Below, one piece after another: positions 11,052 to 21,626 of a stretch of 64,000 bases of DNA (positions are counted from its first letter, which is position 1; every line of letters starts with the position of its first letter). Position numbers and translations under genes: made by a program. Under the pieces are notes generated by a model. That model was not told where the DNA came from, did not search any database, and worked only from the letters and a program-made list of their open reading frames with translations. The stretch spans positions 52,387,268 to 52,451,267 of the forward strand of contig CM043944.1 in NCBI GenBank assembly GCA_014529385.2, in the 5' to 3' direction. Origin of the DNA: Adiantum capillus-veneris (lineage: Eukaryota > Streptophyta > Polypodiopsida > Polypodiales > Pteridaceae).

Positions 11052-11672
11052 ACATCTAAGTGCAAAGTTACCATTAAAGCTTAGCTTACAAATGCAAATC
11101 TACCTTTGAAGCTTAACTTTATGATGCGTAGATCCCCTTTTACTTAACGCTAATTGCAAGGTTTCCATTAAAGCTTAAAACCTAAAAATGCAAGATAATC
11201 ACTAAAGCTTATATCTAAGTGCAAAGTTACCATTAAAGCTTAGCTTACGAGTGCAAATCTACCTTTGAAGCTTAACTTTATGATGCGTAGATACTCTTAT
11301 CACTTAACCCTAATTGCAAGGTTTCCATTAAAGCTTAAAACCTAAAAATACAAGATAATCACTAAAGCTTACATCTAAGTGCAAAGTTACCATTAAAGCT
11401 TAGCTTACGAGTGCAAAGCTACCTTTGAAGCTTAACTTTATGATGAGTAGATAGTCTTATCACTTAACCCTAATTGCAAGGTTTCCATTAAAACTTAAAT
11501 CCTAAAAATGCAAGGTAATCATTAAAGCTTACATTTAAGTGCAAAGTTACCATTAAAGCTTAGCTTACGAGTGCAAATCTGCCTTTGAAGCGTAATTCAG
11601 TGATGCATAACCACTATTAATACTTAACCCTAATTCCAAGGTTACCATTAAAGCTTAAACCTAAAATGATGC
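11052..11672 (+). repeat. Tandem repeat, 160-bp unit, about four copies
   Basis: Units begin at about 11054, 11213, 11373 and 11533, each starting with ATCTAAGTGCAAAG or a close variant, giving periods of 159-160 bp. Each unit contains several short ATTAAAGCTTA-type sub-repeats. The array starts immediately after the TAT-A 3' LTR, so TAT-A may have inserted into a longer satellite-like array whose other half lies outside the window. I see no coding potential. Confidence 0.9.
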
Positions 11673-12053
11673 ACATAAACCTTCCTAGTATTAAAACACA
11701 TGGATTAATAATCTTACTAGAAATGAAGATTACCTCCTCCAAACAAGAGGGAAGTGGGGTTGAAGTCCTCCGTGAAGAGATGTGAGGCTCAAGGAGGAAG
11801 GAAAGAGGTTTAGGATGAAGAGGAAGGAGAGAGGAGCTTCTTCACAAAACCCTCAAGGGTTTGGCCTTCAAGAGAGGAAGAGATTTGAGGTTTTGGCCTT
11901 CAAGAGAGGGAGAGAGCACGAGCAAGGTTTAATGGAAACCTTGATTTACTTAAGCATAGTCTTGAGCATGGCAAGTATGCAAGCAGCTTAGCAATATATG
12001 TGTATCTCAAAATACAAAGGAGAGGGGGTGTTTATATAGGAAATGGTGGGTGG
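11673..12053. other. Non-coding interval
   Basis: Low-complexity, purine-rich sequence. A short local duplication (TTTGGCCTTCAAGAGAGG, about 11859-11910) makes a small ORF here look artefactual. I see no gene, LTR end or RNA. Confidence 0.6.
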
Positions 12054-12205
12054 AATTCTCTTCTCAATTCCTATTGGACCCCAATTCTCTTCTCAATTCC
12101 TATTGGATCCCAAATTCTCTTCTCAAATGCTATTGGACCGTATTTCTCTTCTCAAATGCTATTGGACAACATTCTCTTCTTAATTCCTATTGGACCCCAA
12201 TTTTC
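12054..12205. repeat. Minisatellite, about 29-30 bp unit, five copies
   Basis: Five degenerate copies of a unit containing TTCTCTTCTCAATTC and CTATTGGA(CCCC). Copies differ at a few positions each (AATTC or AAATG before CTATTGGA). Confidence 0.85.
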
Positions 12206-12270
12206 TTTGTAGTTATTATCTCTTAACTTTACCTTTCAATGAAGTTAGTCTCTTTTTCTCCCAGTTCCTG

Positions 12271-12275
12271 ATCTA
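12271..12275. repeat. Target-site duplication ATCTA, left of COP-1
   Basis: ATCTA directly precedes the LTR. The same five bases follow the other LTR at 17791-17795, so COP-1 is a complete insertion. Confidence 0.92.
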
Positions 12276-12467
12276 TGAAGGAGTACGAGCGGAAGTGCGA
12301 CGCGAGAGAGAGTGCGAGAAGAAGAGCACGATAATATGGTGAACTTGCTCTACTGTAATGTGTAGAGCATAGTGAGTTCTTATTAGGTTTTTACAAAAGA
12401 ATATGTGTACATACCTGGCGGCCCGCCCACTTACCTGGGCGACCACATTGGGCTTTATATCCCAACA
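12276..12467 (-). mobile_element. COP-1 3' LTR (192 bp)
   Basis: Reads TGTTGGGATATAAAG…CCTTCA on the minus strand. It matches 17599-17790 with about four substitutions. A TATA-like ATATAAAG lies only a few bases from the LTR start, an unusually short U3. Confidence 0.95.
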
Positions 12468-12478
12468 ACCTCCCACTT
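12468..12478 (-). promoter_or_regulatory. COP-1 polypurine tract
   Basis: On the minus strand AAGTGGGAGGT immediately precedes the 3' LTR start, the position of the plus-strand primer. Confidence 0.85.
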
Positions 12479-12524
12479 AAAGTCCAATGTGGTACTTTAA
12501 GTGTGAGAGAAGCTACTATACAAG

Positions 12525-13688
12525 CTAATATACAAGAGATGTAGAGAAGTGATGTACCACCCTACACCTAACTGCTTGCGAAAATGCTTTTGTAAGTAGA
12601 TCAGCAGGATTTTCTGTGGTGTGAACTTTGACAAGCTGAAGTTGCTTATCCTCGAGCATTTCCCTGATGAAATGATACTTCACATCCACATGCTTTGTCT
12701 TTGAGTGATAAACTGGATTGCGAGCCAATTGTATAGCACTTTGACTATCACAATATAACACATGCATCTCTTCTTTGATTCCCAAATCTGTTACTAGTCG
12801 ATTAAGCCAAATTGATTCTTTGCATGCCTCTGATGCTGCAACATATTCAGCCTCTGTAGTAGACTGAGTAACACAATCTTGTAATCTAGAACGCCATGAT
12901 ACTGCTCCACCAGCCAATGTAAAGACATACCCTGACGTAGACCTTCGGTTGTCTAAGTCACCTGCATAATCTGAGTATGTAAAACCCTTTACACTTAGCT
13001 CCTGACTCCCATAGCATATACGCATACTCTTTGTAGCTTTTAGGTATCTCAATATTCCTTTCACTGCCTCCCAATGTTTCTTGCCTGGGTTTGACATGTA
13101 TCGACTTACTACTCTCACTGCAAATGCAATGTCTGGGCGAGTAGAAATCATTGCATACATCAAACTACCCACTGTAGACGCATATGGAATATTATCCATT
13201 TCAGCCTGTTCTTCCTCAGACACAGGACAATCTTGTTTGCTAAGTTTCACATATGGTGGCAATGGAACACTCAGTGCCTTTCCCTTCTCCATATTGAAAT
13301 GTTGCAAAACCTTGTCAATATACTCTGTTTGAGATAACCAAATCAACTTCTTTGATCTGTCTCTCTCAATGCGCATACCAAGTATATGACTTGCCTCACC
13401 CATGTCTTTCATGTCAAACGATTTTTCCATCTTTGACTTCAAAGCTGAAATTTCTTCCAAGTGCTTGCCAGCAATCAACATGTCATCCACATACAAAATA
13501 AGGATCAGGCAACTACCATCCTTAGCCTTCTTTGTATATAGACAGTGATCGAGCTCACTACGTTTGTAGCCTTGAGAAAGCATAAACTTGTGGAATTTAT
13601 GGTACCATGCCCTCGGTGATTGTTTTAATCCATAAAGACTCGTTAACAACTGGCATACCCAATCTTCCTTGCCTTTCTCAACAAACCC
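12525..13688 (-). pseudogene. pol: COP-1 reverse transcriptase C-terminal part and RNase H
   Basis: Open from just after a TAA at 13689-13691 to a stop at 12525. The RT part contains SLYGLKQSPRAWY and the catalytic YVDDML; the RNase H part contains DSQSAIQLA and the typical TKHVDVKYHFIRE end. Upstream of the TAA the same frame carries [12 protein letters not shown], so one RT is split by a nonsense codon. Copying of the element RNA and removal of the template would need this region. It belongs with the segments at 13811-16500. Confidence 0.9.
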
Positions 13689-13810
13689 TTATGGCTGCTG
13701 CATGTAAATTTCCACATCTAAATCACCATGCAAGAACGCTGTCTTGACATCCATTTGGTGCAACAACAAATCTAATATGGCAACCAATGCAAGAAAGCAT
13801 CTCAATGTAG

Positions 13811-14644
13811 TCATCTTGACCACCGGAGAGAAGACTTCATCAAAGTCAATGCCTTGTTCTTGCTTAAAGCCCTTGGCATGTACTTTGGTTGACTATCATG
13901 AGCGGTGATCTTATACCTGTAAACCCATTTACAAGGTAGAGCCTTTTTGCCCTGTGGTAATTTAACTAGCTTCCATGTCTTGTTTTTATGCAGAGCTGTC
14001 ATCTCTGACTGCATGGCCAATTGCCAATTCCCGGAGTCCTTCATTTGCACTGCTTCCTTGTAACATGAAGGCTCATTGCAATCAGTCAACATGACATAGT
14101 TCATAGATGGAACAAACCTATAAGGAGGTCGCGTGACACGTCCAGATCTACGCACAATAGGTGGCTCAGGCTCAGCCACAACCTGTGGTTCCACTCTATC
14201 CTGTCCTTGCTCCTCTTGAGCCCTGACATTTTGTCTTGCACGTGCAGGTCCATCTTCTTGGAAGAAAACTCTTCTAATCTCCTCAACCCTCTCTGGTTTA
14301 GAATGATATTTGGATTCATTAAAGTGAACATCATTGCTGCGGACAACCTTTCTGGATTCGGGATCCCAAAGTCTGTACCCCATCTCACAAGAATTACCAT
14401 AGCCTAGAAAGATGCACTTTCTACTCTTTCGCTCAAGTTTGTTCCTAAATTCCTTTGGAACGTGAGTATATGCCTCATAGCCAAAGACTCTGAGATGCTT
14501 GTATGAGGGCATTTTGCCTGACCATACCATCTCTGGCACTGAATTCTTCTGCAAAACCTTGCTAGGAGATCTATTTACAAGATGAACAGCTGTTGATACA
14601 GCTTCAGCCCAAAACCCATTTGGCAGCTGTGCATTAGACAACAT
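13811..14644 (-). pseudogene. pol: COP-1 integrase C-terminus and RT N-terminus
   Basis: Continues the integrase of the segment to its right after a 1-bp deletion near 14650 (start FWAEAVSTAVHLVNRSPS). It covers the conserved copia stretch ending YRLWDPESRKVVRS and a proline-rich linker, then enters RT (TWKLVKLPQGKKALPCKWVY). A second frameshift near 13875 ends it. The missing RT residues continue in another frame as far as the TAA at 13689. Confidence 0.88.
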
Positions 14645-15288
14645 ACTTCTGACCTCTCTTGTATGGTCCTATTCATCCTCTCAGCAACACCATTTTGAGG
14701 AGGATTGTAAGGAGCAATAAGTTCACGTTTTATACCTTTTGACTCACAAAAGTCCTGAAAGGCCTTTGAAACATACTCTCCACCATTGTCAGTGCGTAAG
14801 CATTTAAGCTTCTTGCCACTCTGATTCTCCACAAGTGTCACAAACGTTTTGAAAACACTAAACGCTTCATCCTTGTGCTTGAGAAAGTAAACCCATACTT
14901 TCCTCGAGTAATCATCTATAAATGTCATAAAGTAAGAAGCTCCCCCTAGAGATAGGTTAGGCATAGGTCCACACACATCACTATGAACAAGTGCCAACTG
15001 TGTATCTCTTCTACTGCTTCTATGCTTATGTGGCTGCTGTGTTTGCTTACCATACAGACAATGTTCACAGAATTCAAAATCATTAAATGAAAAGCCAGGC
15101 AAATAACCAGAACGAGACAAGATTTCCATTCCCTTCTTGGACATATGTCCTAACCGGCTATGCCACAAAGAAACGTTTGGCTGCTCGGTTACATTGATTA
15201 CATTTTTAGAGACATTTGATACATAAATCATGTAAAGTCCTCCAGACTTTACTCCATGTGCTACTATTATAGAACCCTTGGATATCTT
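14575..15288 (-). pseudogene. pol: COP-1 pre-integrase zinc domain and integrase core
   Basis: Same frame as gag-protease, resuming after the TGA at 15289-15291. It carries the GAG-pre-integrase motif (LWHSRLGHMSKKGME), an EHCLYGK segment, then the integrase core with HSDVCGPM, DDYSRKVWVY, LRTDNGGEY and PYNPPQNGVAERMNRT: the D, D and E residues are visible. A 1-bp deletion just after the catalytic E ends the frame. Confidence 0.9.
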
Positions 15289-16500
15289 TCACATGTTCTG
15301 TCCAAAAGTGGTGACGTAGCCAGCATCATCAAGTAAACCTGTGCTGATCAAGCTCTTTGTAATTGTGGGAACATGTCTCACATTCTTCAGCGTGAAAGAA
15401 GAGCCATTCTGAAACTTCAATTGAACATCTCCAACACCTAAGATCTCACATGTCTGCCCATTGCCTAGCCGAACATGATCTTTAGTGGTCACATAAGAGG
15501 TAAACCACTCCTTGTTTGGAGACACATGAAGTGATGCCCCTGAGTCTATAATCCAGTCACTCAGTGCATTTCCATCAGATGTTGTAAGAAGAGCTGAGTC
15601 CATTGTATTCTTCAAGAAGTAGATGTCTCCTGACACTAGACTGTCATCCTCTGCAACAGTGTTTGTCACATTTATTTCCTGAATCTTCACTGAGGACTTT
15701 TTCTTCTCACCATGGTCTTCAAATTTCTCTTTGCCTTTTTCTGCTTTCCATTCTCTGCAGTCTCTTTTCATGTGACCCTTCTTGCCACAATGGTAGCATT
15801 CTATGTCACTCTTGCCTTTAGCACTGCGGGACTTGCTACGAGACTGATTCCTCTTTCCACCTTTGTACTTTTCTTTGGTCCTTCCCCTGACAACTAAGGC
15901 TGTTCCTTTGCCTTTGTCCATTGTCTTTCTATTGGTTTCTTCAGTAAGCAGACTTCCTTCTACACCTGCTATGTTCAAACCATCTGGAGGTGCAAAATTA
16001 CTCAAAGCCGTGCGAAAAGTGTCCCAACTTTCCGGTAATGTGATCAACAGGAACATAGCTCTAATAGGTTCATCAAACTTGACACCTTGAGCTGACAACT
16101 GACTATAGATTGTGTTGAATTCATTCAGATGATTGGACATAGGTGTCCCTTCTTTCATCTTCAAGTCAACAAGCTTCTTAAGCCAGTATACCTGTGAAGC
16201 TGCACTCTGCTTCTCATAAAGATCACTCAGCTTTAACCATGCTTGATAAGCCGACATCTCGTCTGCTACATTGAAGTAAACGCTTTCTGCCAAAGTCAGC
16301 ATAATGGTAGAAAGTGCCAATTCATCCATTTCGCTCCATTCATCTTCGTTCATATCTTCTGGTTTTATCCCCTTGAGCTTTATAGGTTTTATCTGCTTCT
16401 TTTGTACCAACACGTGCCAAATCTGCTTCTTCCACAATGGGAAATTGGTTCCATCCAGCTTCTTGATATTGTAAAGAGCAGTGTCCTGTGATCCAGCCAT
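15289..16500 (-). CDS. gag: COP-1 Gag and protease
   Basis: Starts at ATG 16500 (MAGSQDTALYNIKKLDG), typical of copia Gag, with the UBN2-type capsid segment over about the first 190 residues. A zinc knuckle CYHCGKKGHMKRDC follows, then the protease active site WIIDSGASLHVS. The segment ends at a TGA (15289-15291) just past the protease, in a place where related elements continue in frame, so it is probably a nonsense mutation of Trp. A basic, Ser/Arg-rich patch (RNQSRSKSRSAKGKS) precedes the zinc knuckle. Gag would form the particle; the protease would mature it. Confidence 0.93.
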   Translation of the reverse strand: MAGSQDTALYNIKKLDGTNFPLWKKQIWHVLVQKKQIKPIKLKGIKPEDMNEDEWSEMDELALSTIMLTLAESVYFNVADEMSAYQAWLKLSDLYEKQSAASQVYWLKKLVDLKMKEGTPMSNHLNEFNTIYSQLSAQGVKFDEPIRAMFLLITLPESWDTFRTALSNFAPPDGLNIAGVEGSLLTEETNRKTMDKGKGTALVVRGRTKEKYKGGKRNQSRSKSRSAKGKSDIECYHCGKKGHMKRDCREWKAEKGKEKFEDHGEKKKSSVKIQEINVTNTVAEDDSLVSGDIYFLKNTMDSALLTTSDGNALSDWIIDSGASLHVSPNKEWFTSYVTTKDHVRLGNGQTCEILGVGDVQLKFQNGSSFTLKNVRHVPTITKSLISTGLLDDAGYVTTFGQNM

Positions 16501-17584
16501 AGCTACGCTTCACAGTAGTTTACTTTCCTGGGAAAAATTCGGCAGAGTTTCCCCTGTAAACTGACCTCTGAACCAATATCAACCTGTCAAATGAACCAAG
16601 AAAGCTTCAGATTCTGCAGAAATTTTGGCAGAGTCTCCTTTGTAAAATGGCTTTGGTGTACTAAAAACAGACCAAAAAACAGCTCAAAAAACCACTGTCT
16701 CTCTAACACTGTAAGCTGTGGGTAAACCTGTCCTGCACCTGTACTTTCTCTGACTGTCCTGTCACTGTCCTGTAAGCATAGACTGCGACAATCCCTCAAC
16801 GGTAGTAAAGAAAAGATGCAATCCCAACTGTCTAACTCACAGTCAATACATCCTAGCTGCCTATCTAAGGGTGCTCGAGGGATCGCTCCAAGACCTGTAT
16901 CACCGAAAGGATCTCAACATTCGAGAATCCCCCAGCTCAATAAAACCTCACTCGACCCTCAACAAAGGCTGCAATAAATCTGACAGTACATAGACTTCCC
17001 ACAAAGTCATACATCCACAAATTTCCCACTGTATGCTGTAACCGCTGCGGTGGTTGTTTGCTGCGTGACTCACAGCCAGCAAACCCTCAACAGACATACA
17101 TCATCTCTGACAATACATCCCATGTGGAAGTACCTGCAATGTCAGGATGAAATCTGGAATATCAAGCAGCAAACACAAGCTACCTGATGAACTAGTGGAT
17201 GTCGCCTACAGTCTGTGTGTAGATGCGCCCGTGTCGTATGTGACACGCCTCCAAGAACTGTGAGCCGTCCTTCGATGTGTAGACAACCACAAATCAACAC
17301 TCTGGGAGTGTTGATATCCTCAGCACCTGCAGTCATAGGCCGAAAACCCCAAATTTGCAGAGTCGGATCTGCACCCGCTGAGACCACGTAGTCAAAAATG
17401 GCCTGCGCAGAACTTTGTCAAAGCCGAACGGTGACCGAGATGACCTCAGAATGAAATTCTGAGCACACCAAGCCCTACGGGGTGACCCACAAGATTTGGG
17501 GCCGTGTCTTTGCCTGTCGAATTTCACTCCAATCTGAGCTGGTGACTCTAGCCTCCTGCAATGCTGCCCCGAGCCTCGATCTGA
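16501..17584 (-). other. COP-1 untranslated leader
   Basis: About 1.1 kb between the primer-binding site and the gag ATG, with many stops in every frame. It would form the 5' untranslated region and packaging region of the element RNA. I find no extra gene here. Confidence 0.75.
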
Positions 17585-17596
17585 GCTCTGATACCA
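17585..17596 (-). promoter_or_regulatory. COP-1 primer-binding site, initiator tRNA-Met
   Basis: TGGTATCAGAGC on the minus strand, two bases inside the 5' LTR, complementary to the 3' end of plant initiator tRNA-Met. Confidence 0.95.
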
Positions 17597-17598
17597 GT

Positions 17599-17790
17599 TG
17601 AAGGAGTACGAGCGGAAGTGCGATGCGAGAGAGAGTGCGAGAAGAAGAGCACGACGATATGGTGAACTCGCTCTACTGTAATGTGTAGAGCATAGTGAGT
17701 TCTTATTAGGTTTTTACAAAAGAATATGTGTACATACCTGGCGGCCCGCCCACTTACCTGGGCGACCACATTGGGCTTTATATCCCAACA
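17599..17790 (-). mobile_element. COP-1 5' LTR (192 bp)
   Basis: Matches 12276-12467. Followed by ATCTA at 17791-17795, the second copy of the target duplication. Confidence 0.95.
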
Positions 17791-18030
17791 ATCTAGATCA
17801 GTTCCCACGCGGATCTTCACGAAAAAATAATCTTAATCTTTTTGGAAAACTATAGGGATGATGTAATTTCTTATCCAAAATATCCTTGTCTTCTCATTTG
17901 GAGTAAAGCCTCGTTGTCCGCATGACTTCTTTGTCGGTCTTGCCTTTTCTAAATTATTTCCTAGGCTGAAAAAAGTTTCGAATGACTCTAGGGTTTAGGG
18001 AGGGACCTTACATCAGGTGCAACATTTACC
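17791..18030. other. Non-coding interval before COP-2
   Basis: Continues the sequence interrupted by COP-1 at 12275. It may include the leader of COP-2, but I could find no primer-binding site or LTR for that element here. Confidence 0.5.
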
Positions 18031-19377
18031 ATGGCTGACAACAACACAGATGTGTTCAAGATGTTTGCTGTTGAGGACAGATTGGATGGGGACAATTACC
18101 CTATGTGGGCTTACATGATGCAACACGTTCTTTTATTAAAGGGCATCTAGAATATTGTTTAGGGCATTGATGTATGTCCTAGTTCTAAGGATGAGGCGAT
18201 GTTGAGGATGTTGCAGGTCTTGCTACAAGGATTTCCGCTATTAGAGTTGTTTTGCCTACGACACAACAAGCTCGTTGGGATGTAAAGGATGCACAAGCTC
18301 ATATGTTGATTGCGTTGTATGTGAAGTACACCATTACTCCTCACATTCGTTTAGTGAAATCTGCAAAACAAGCTTGGGATATTCTGGGGTGGCTGGTCTT
18401 TATGCAAGTCGCAATGAGGCAAAAATTGCATTGCTATTAAAGAGTTGGAGTCGAAGATTATGCATGAGGAAGATGATATGGACACTTTCCTTGCTGGTGT
18501 CAAGGATATGAATGAGCAACTTATTTCTGCAGGTGAAGTCATTTCAAACAGTTCCCTTGTGCAAACTGTTCTTGATGCCTTGCCAGATTCTTACTAGACT
18601 TTTGCTAGTACTTGGAGACTTATGACCCAAGGAAATCGTGAAGTTCTTAAGTTTGATGCATTATGCACATTGCTGTTGCAAGAGTCGCTTTCTAGAAAAA
18701 ACAGGAGTAGACAACGTGCAGTTGAACAAGCCTTTATTACTGCTCAAAGAAAAGGTTGTAATAGCAATGCAACCACTTCTTATGGTTCTTCTGCGAGTGG
18801 AAAGTCGCCTATTCCTAATGTTCCTGCTAACAGCAATTTGTCTGGAAATTTTGGTGATAAGGGCAAAAAGAAGACGCGTTGCCATTATTGTAAAGCTAAT
18901 GATAACTTCATCAAGCAGTGTCTTAATAAATTGAAGGCCAAAGAGGCTAAGAAGAAAGAGGGTGGTTCCACTACAAATGTAGCTATTGTTGAGTCTTCTG
19001 TGAAAGGAAACTGTGATGTTGATGTTGATGCAGAATGGGCTTTTAGTACAGAATGTACCTATAATCATGTTGTCCATAATGCATGCATGTCAGTTGTTGC
19101 AGATTCACAGGTCTGGTATTTTGGTAGTGGTGCTACAAAGCACATTACCTCACATCGTGATTTGTTCACCTCTCTTGAGTTTGTCCCTCATGGGAATTCA
19201 ATCACTTGTGCCAACAATGCCTCTTATCCAGTTCAGGGAGTTGGAAAGATTGTGCTTACTGTTACAAATGGCAATTCTTTCACACTTGTTGATGCACTTT
19301 ATGTACCTGGGATCAAGAAGAATCTTTTGTGTGTATCTGCACTTTCTAGACTTGGTCGTAGTCAAAGTTGTGGATGA
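18031..19377 (+). pseudogene. gag: COP-2 Gag and protease, degenerate
   Basis: A copia Gag begins at ATG 18031 (MADNNTDVFKMF, then LDGDNYPMWAYMM), then decays: stops near 18150 and 18596 and several frame changes. The best open segment, 18622-19377, has a Gag C-terminus, a zinc knuckle CHYCKANDNFIKQC (in which the usual glycine and histidine spacing is altered) and a protease region VWYFGSGATKHIT. There the catalytic Asp of D-S-G-A is Gly, so the protease is dead. It is an old fragment from a lineage different from COP-1. Confidence 0.85.
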
Positions 19378-20414
19378 TAAATATGTAGTACATGATCTCA
19401 GTTTTGGTGATGAAATTGTTGCATCAGGCATTTTATGTCGTGGGCTGTATAAGCTCACTTTGTATGACAAGTGTGGGCAAAATTTTGCAAATGCAGTTGT
19501 GTATTCAAAGGCTCTTTCAGATGCAAAACTTTGGCATGCATGTTTTGGTCATCTGAATTTTGCTAGTCTATTGCATTTGCAGAAATCTGATATGGTTGCT
19601 TGTTTGCCGCCTCTTGAAGCACCTGTCAAACATGTTTGTGAAGGCTGTATTTTGGGTAAGATGCAGCGTTCTAAGTTTTCAAAGATTATTTTATCAGGGC
19701 CACATGCAGATTGCAGCTTGTGCATAGTGATGTTTGTGGGCCCATGCAAACTCCATCCTTGGGCAATTACCTTTACTTCGTGACTTTTATTGATGATTAC
19801 TCCATGCATGCATGGGTATATTTTCTTAAAGCAAAGTTCGAAGTGTTTATGTGCTTGAATTTTTTTGGCTATGGCTAAAAACATCTCGAAATGTACTATG
19901 GGAACCCTCTGTTCTAATCAAGGGGGGGAAGTATATGTCTCATGAATTTAATGCATTTCTGGCTAGTTGTGGGATAAAACACCAATGTCTAGTGCCTTAT
20001 ACACCTCAAAAAAATGGTGTTGCTGAGAAGGAAAATAGGTCACTTATGGAAATGGCACGATGTATGGTCAAAAGTCAAGCTTTGCTGCATTATTTTTGGC
20101 TTGAGGCCATCATGTGTGCCACTTATGTACTAGACATGTGTCCTATGAAAGATTTGCAGTCTATTACTCCATATGAAGCATGGCATGATAGAAACCCTTC
20201 TATCGAGCACATGCGTGTTTTTAGTTGTTTGGAATATGCTTTGGTGCCACAAACACAGCGCAGAAAATTGGATGATAAGGTTGTCAAATGTATTTTTGTT
20301 GGTTATAGTGCTGAAAGCAAAGTTTACAGGTTGTATCATCCGCAAACAAAACATATTCTGGTTTCACAAAGCTTTGGGCTTAGTCCCCTTTTTGGACTGA
20401 TCATGGCCTCATGA
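19378..20414 (+). pseudogene. pol: COP-2 integrase, degenerate
   Basis: After a frame change near 19360, the pre-integrase motif appears (LWHACFGHLNFASLLHLQ, then CEGCILGKMQRSKF). After another change near 19780 the integrase core continues (GGKYMSHEF, VPYTPQKNGVAEKENRSLMEMAR) to the copia C-terminal block VFSCLEYALVPQ…KCIFVGY. RT and RNase H are absent: the element jumps to LTR-like sequence at about 20412, an internal deletion of roughly 1.5-2 kb. Confidence 0.85.
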
Positions 20415-20704
20415 CATGGCACTTCCCTTTACTCTATGTGCCATCTCTCGTTCACCGCATCACTCCAGGCGGGATTTATTACCATATACATGTGGGAGTG
20501 ATGTGTGTGAACACACTTAGGACTGCAAAGATATATTTTCCCTCACTAGGAGGTTTTTCCCTCTGTGAATTGTATATACACCCATCATTCTAGGGATATA
20601 TATCTTTCCATTTCACACTAAGTAAAACACTCTCTATTGTGTGCCTTGAGCTTCCTTTGTCTTCTCCAAGTTGTGTGTGTTTTCCCACAGCCCTAATTCC
20701 AACA
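20412..20704 (+). mobile_element. Putative COP-2 3' LTR
   Basis: The interval starts TG and ends CA (…CCTAATTCCAACA), contains a TATA-like GTATATACA near 20571, and follows the truncated integrase. No second copy is present in the window, so the limits are a guess. Confidence 0.4.
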
Positions 20705-20899
20705 GTATGTTAACTTACAAAGGCCCAAAACTATCTTGGCAGTCATACATCACACGATGGTGACCTCGAGGATTCACTTCCAACAAGGGAGTAAGAAGGC
20801 CCCCAAGACTATGGAAGCTAAAGAACAAACTAAGTAAAGGGAATAACAACGTGATGCAAAATTCCTCCAAGGCTAATTGCAACAACAACAAAGTAAAGG
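20705..20899. other. Decayed gag sequence or spacer
   Basis: Lysine-rich decayed reading frames with frequent stops. It is probably the end of the GYP-1 gag domain upstream of the zinc knuckle, but too eroded to define. Confidence 0.35.
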
Positions 20900-21626
20900 C
20901 AAAGTAGAAAGGCTACAAAGGTTTAAAAAAACTTTCGCCTGAAGAGGTAGAGCGTTATACTAAGGATACCAAGTGCTTTAAGTGTGGGGAGGAAGGACAT
21001 GTTTTGCGTGTATGTCCTAAGAGAAATGAACATAATGACCCTCCGAGAGCTACCATGGTGGAAGCTTCATAAGAAGAAGGCCATTGGAAAGGATCACCAA
21101 TCTCTTATGTTTGGGAAAAACTAAGAGATAATGATGCTTTCATACTTTTTGATGCTGGTTTCATCCACAAATTTATATCTCTTTAGATAGCTACTAAGCT
21201 AAGAATCCATGAATTTGAGAAGGAGCATGTTATGAAAACAGATGGAGCTTTTAAGGAACAAGAGCCTCAATACCTTCATTGATTGGAAAGCTAAGGCTCC
21301 ATGTATAAATCTATATTGTAGATAAGGAAGATTTCTTTATCCCCCCACTCAAACATGAAGATGTTATCCTACAAGCACCATGGTTTGATTGCATGACTGC
21401 CACTATGAAGTTTCCTGAAAGAAATGTCTTCTTTTCCTTTAGAGGCAAGGATGTTCCACTGGATGTAAATAGCAAGGGTAGCACTATCTCACTTGTACAT
21501 ACTCAAGCTTTTTACAAAGTAATGAAAAGTTCTCTTTCTTGTTACATGGTTTTTGCCAAAGAGTCTAGGGAGGATGCACATAACGTAAGCAAAAGGTTGT
21601 TTTTTATAATCACAAAAGAGCCTTGA
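20900..21626 (+). pseudogene. GYP-1-like gag zinc knuckle and protease remnant
   Basis: Encodes LSPEEVERY, then the zinc knuckle CFKCGEEGHVLRVC, then a protease-like stretch DAFILFDAGFIHKFIS, and an intact tail at 21393-21626 (MKFPERNVFFSFRGKDV). The segment at 35503-36382 on the opposite strand aligns with it (CFKCGEQGHGYCSC, LFDPGSTYNFIS, MKFPERRIYFTYRGKN), so both belong to one Ty3/gypsy family. Several stops are present near 21070, 21185, 21283 and 21321. It ends against an LTR of the same family in the opposite orientation. Confidence 0.8.

Larger units (their letters stand above)
12276..17790 (-). mobile_element. COP-1, complete Ty1/copia element
   Basis: Two 192-bp LTRs, a 5-bp target duplication (ATCTA), an initiator tRNA-Met primer-binding site and a polypurine tract define a full element on the minus strand. 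The domain order gag, protease, integrase, RT, RNase H (integrase before RT) is diagnostic of Ty1/copia. The LTRs differ at about four positions by eye, so the insertion is young. Yet the polyprotein frame is broken at least four times, so this copy cannot be autonomous. Confidence 0.97.

Noticed and set aside
11052-11672. CRISPR-like regular repeats
   Set aside because: Whole 160-bp units repeat without unique spacers, and this is plant nuclear DNA.
11782-11991. Possible small gene rich in Lys, Arg and Glu
   Set aside because: Made of a purine-rich local duplication with no recognisable domain and no partner sequence.
17580-17600. tRNA gene
   Set aside because: Matches to tRNA 3' ends here and at 1503, 24271, 37760, 45711, 46847 and 60707 are primer-binding sites beside LTRs. 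No cloverleaf is present.
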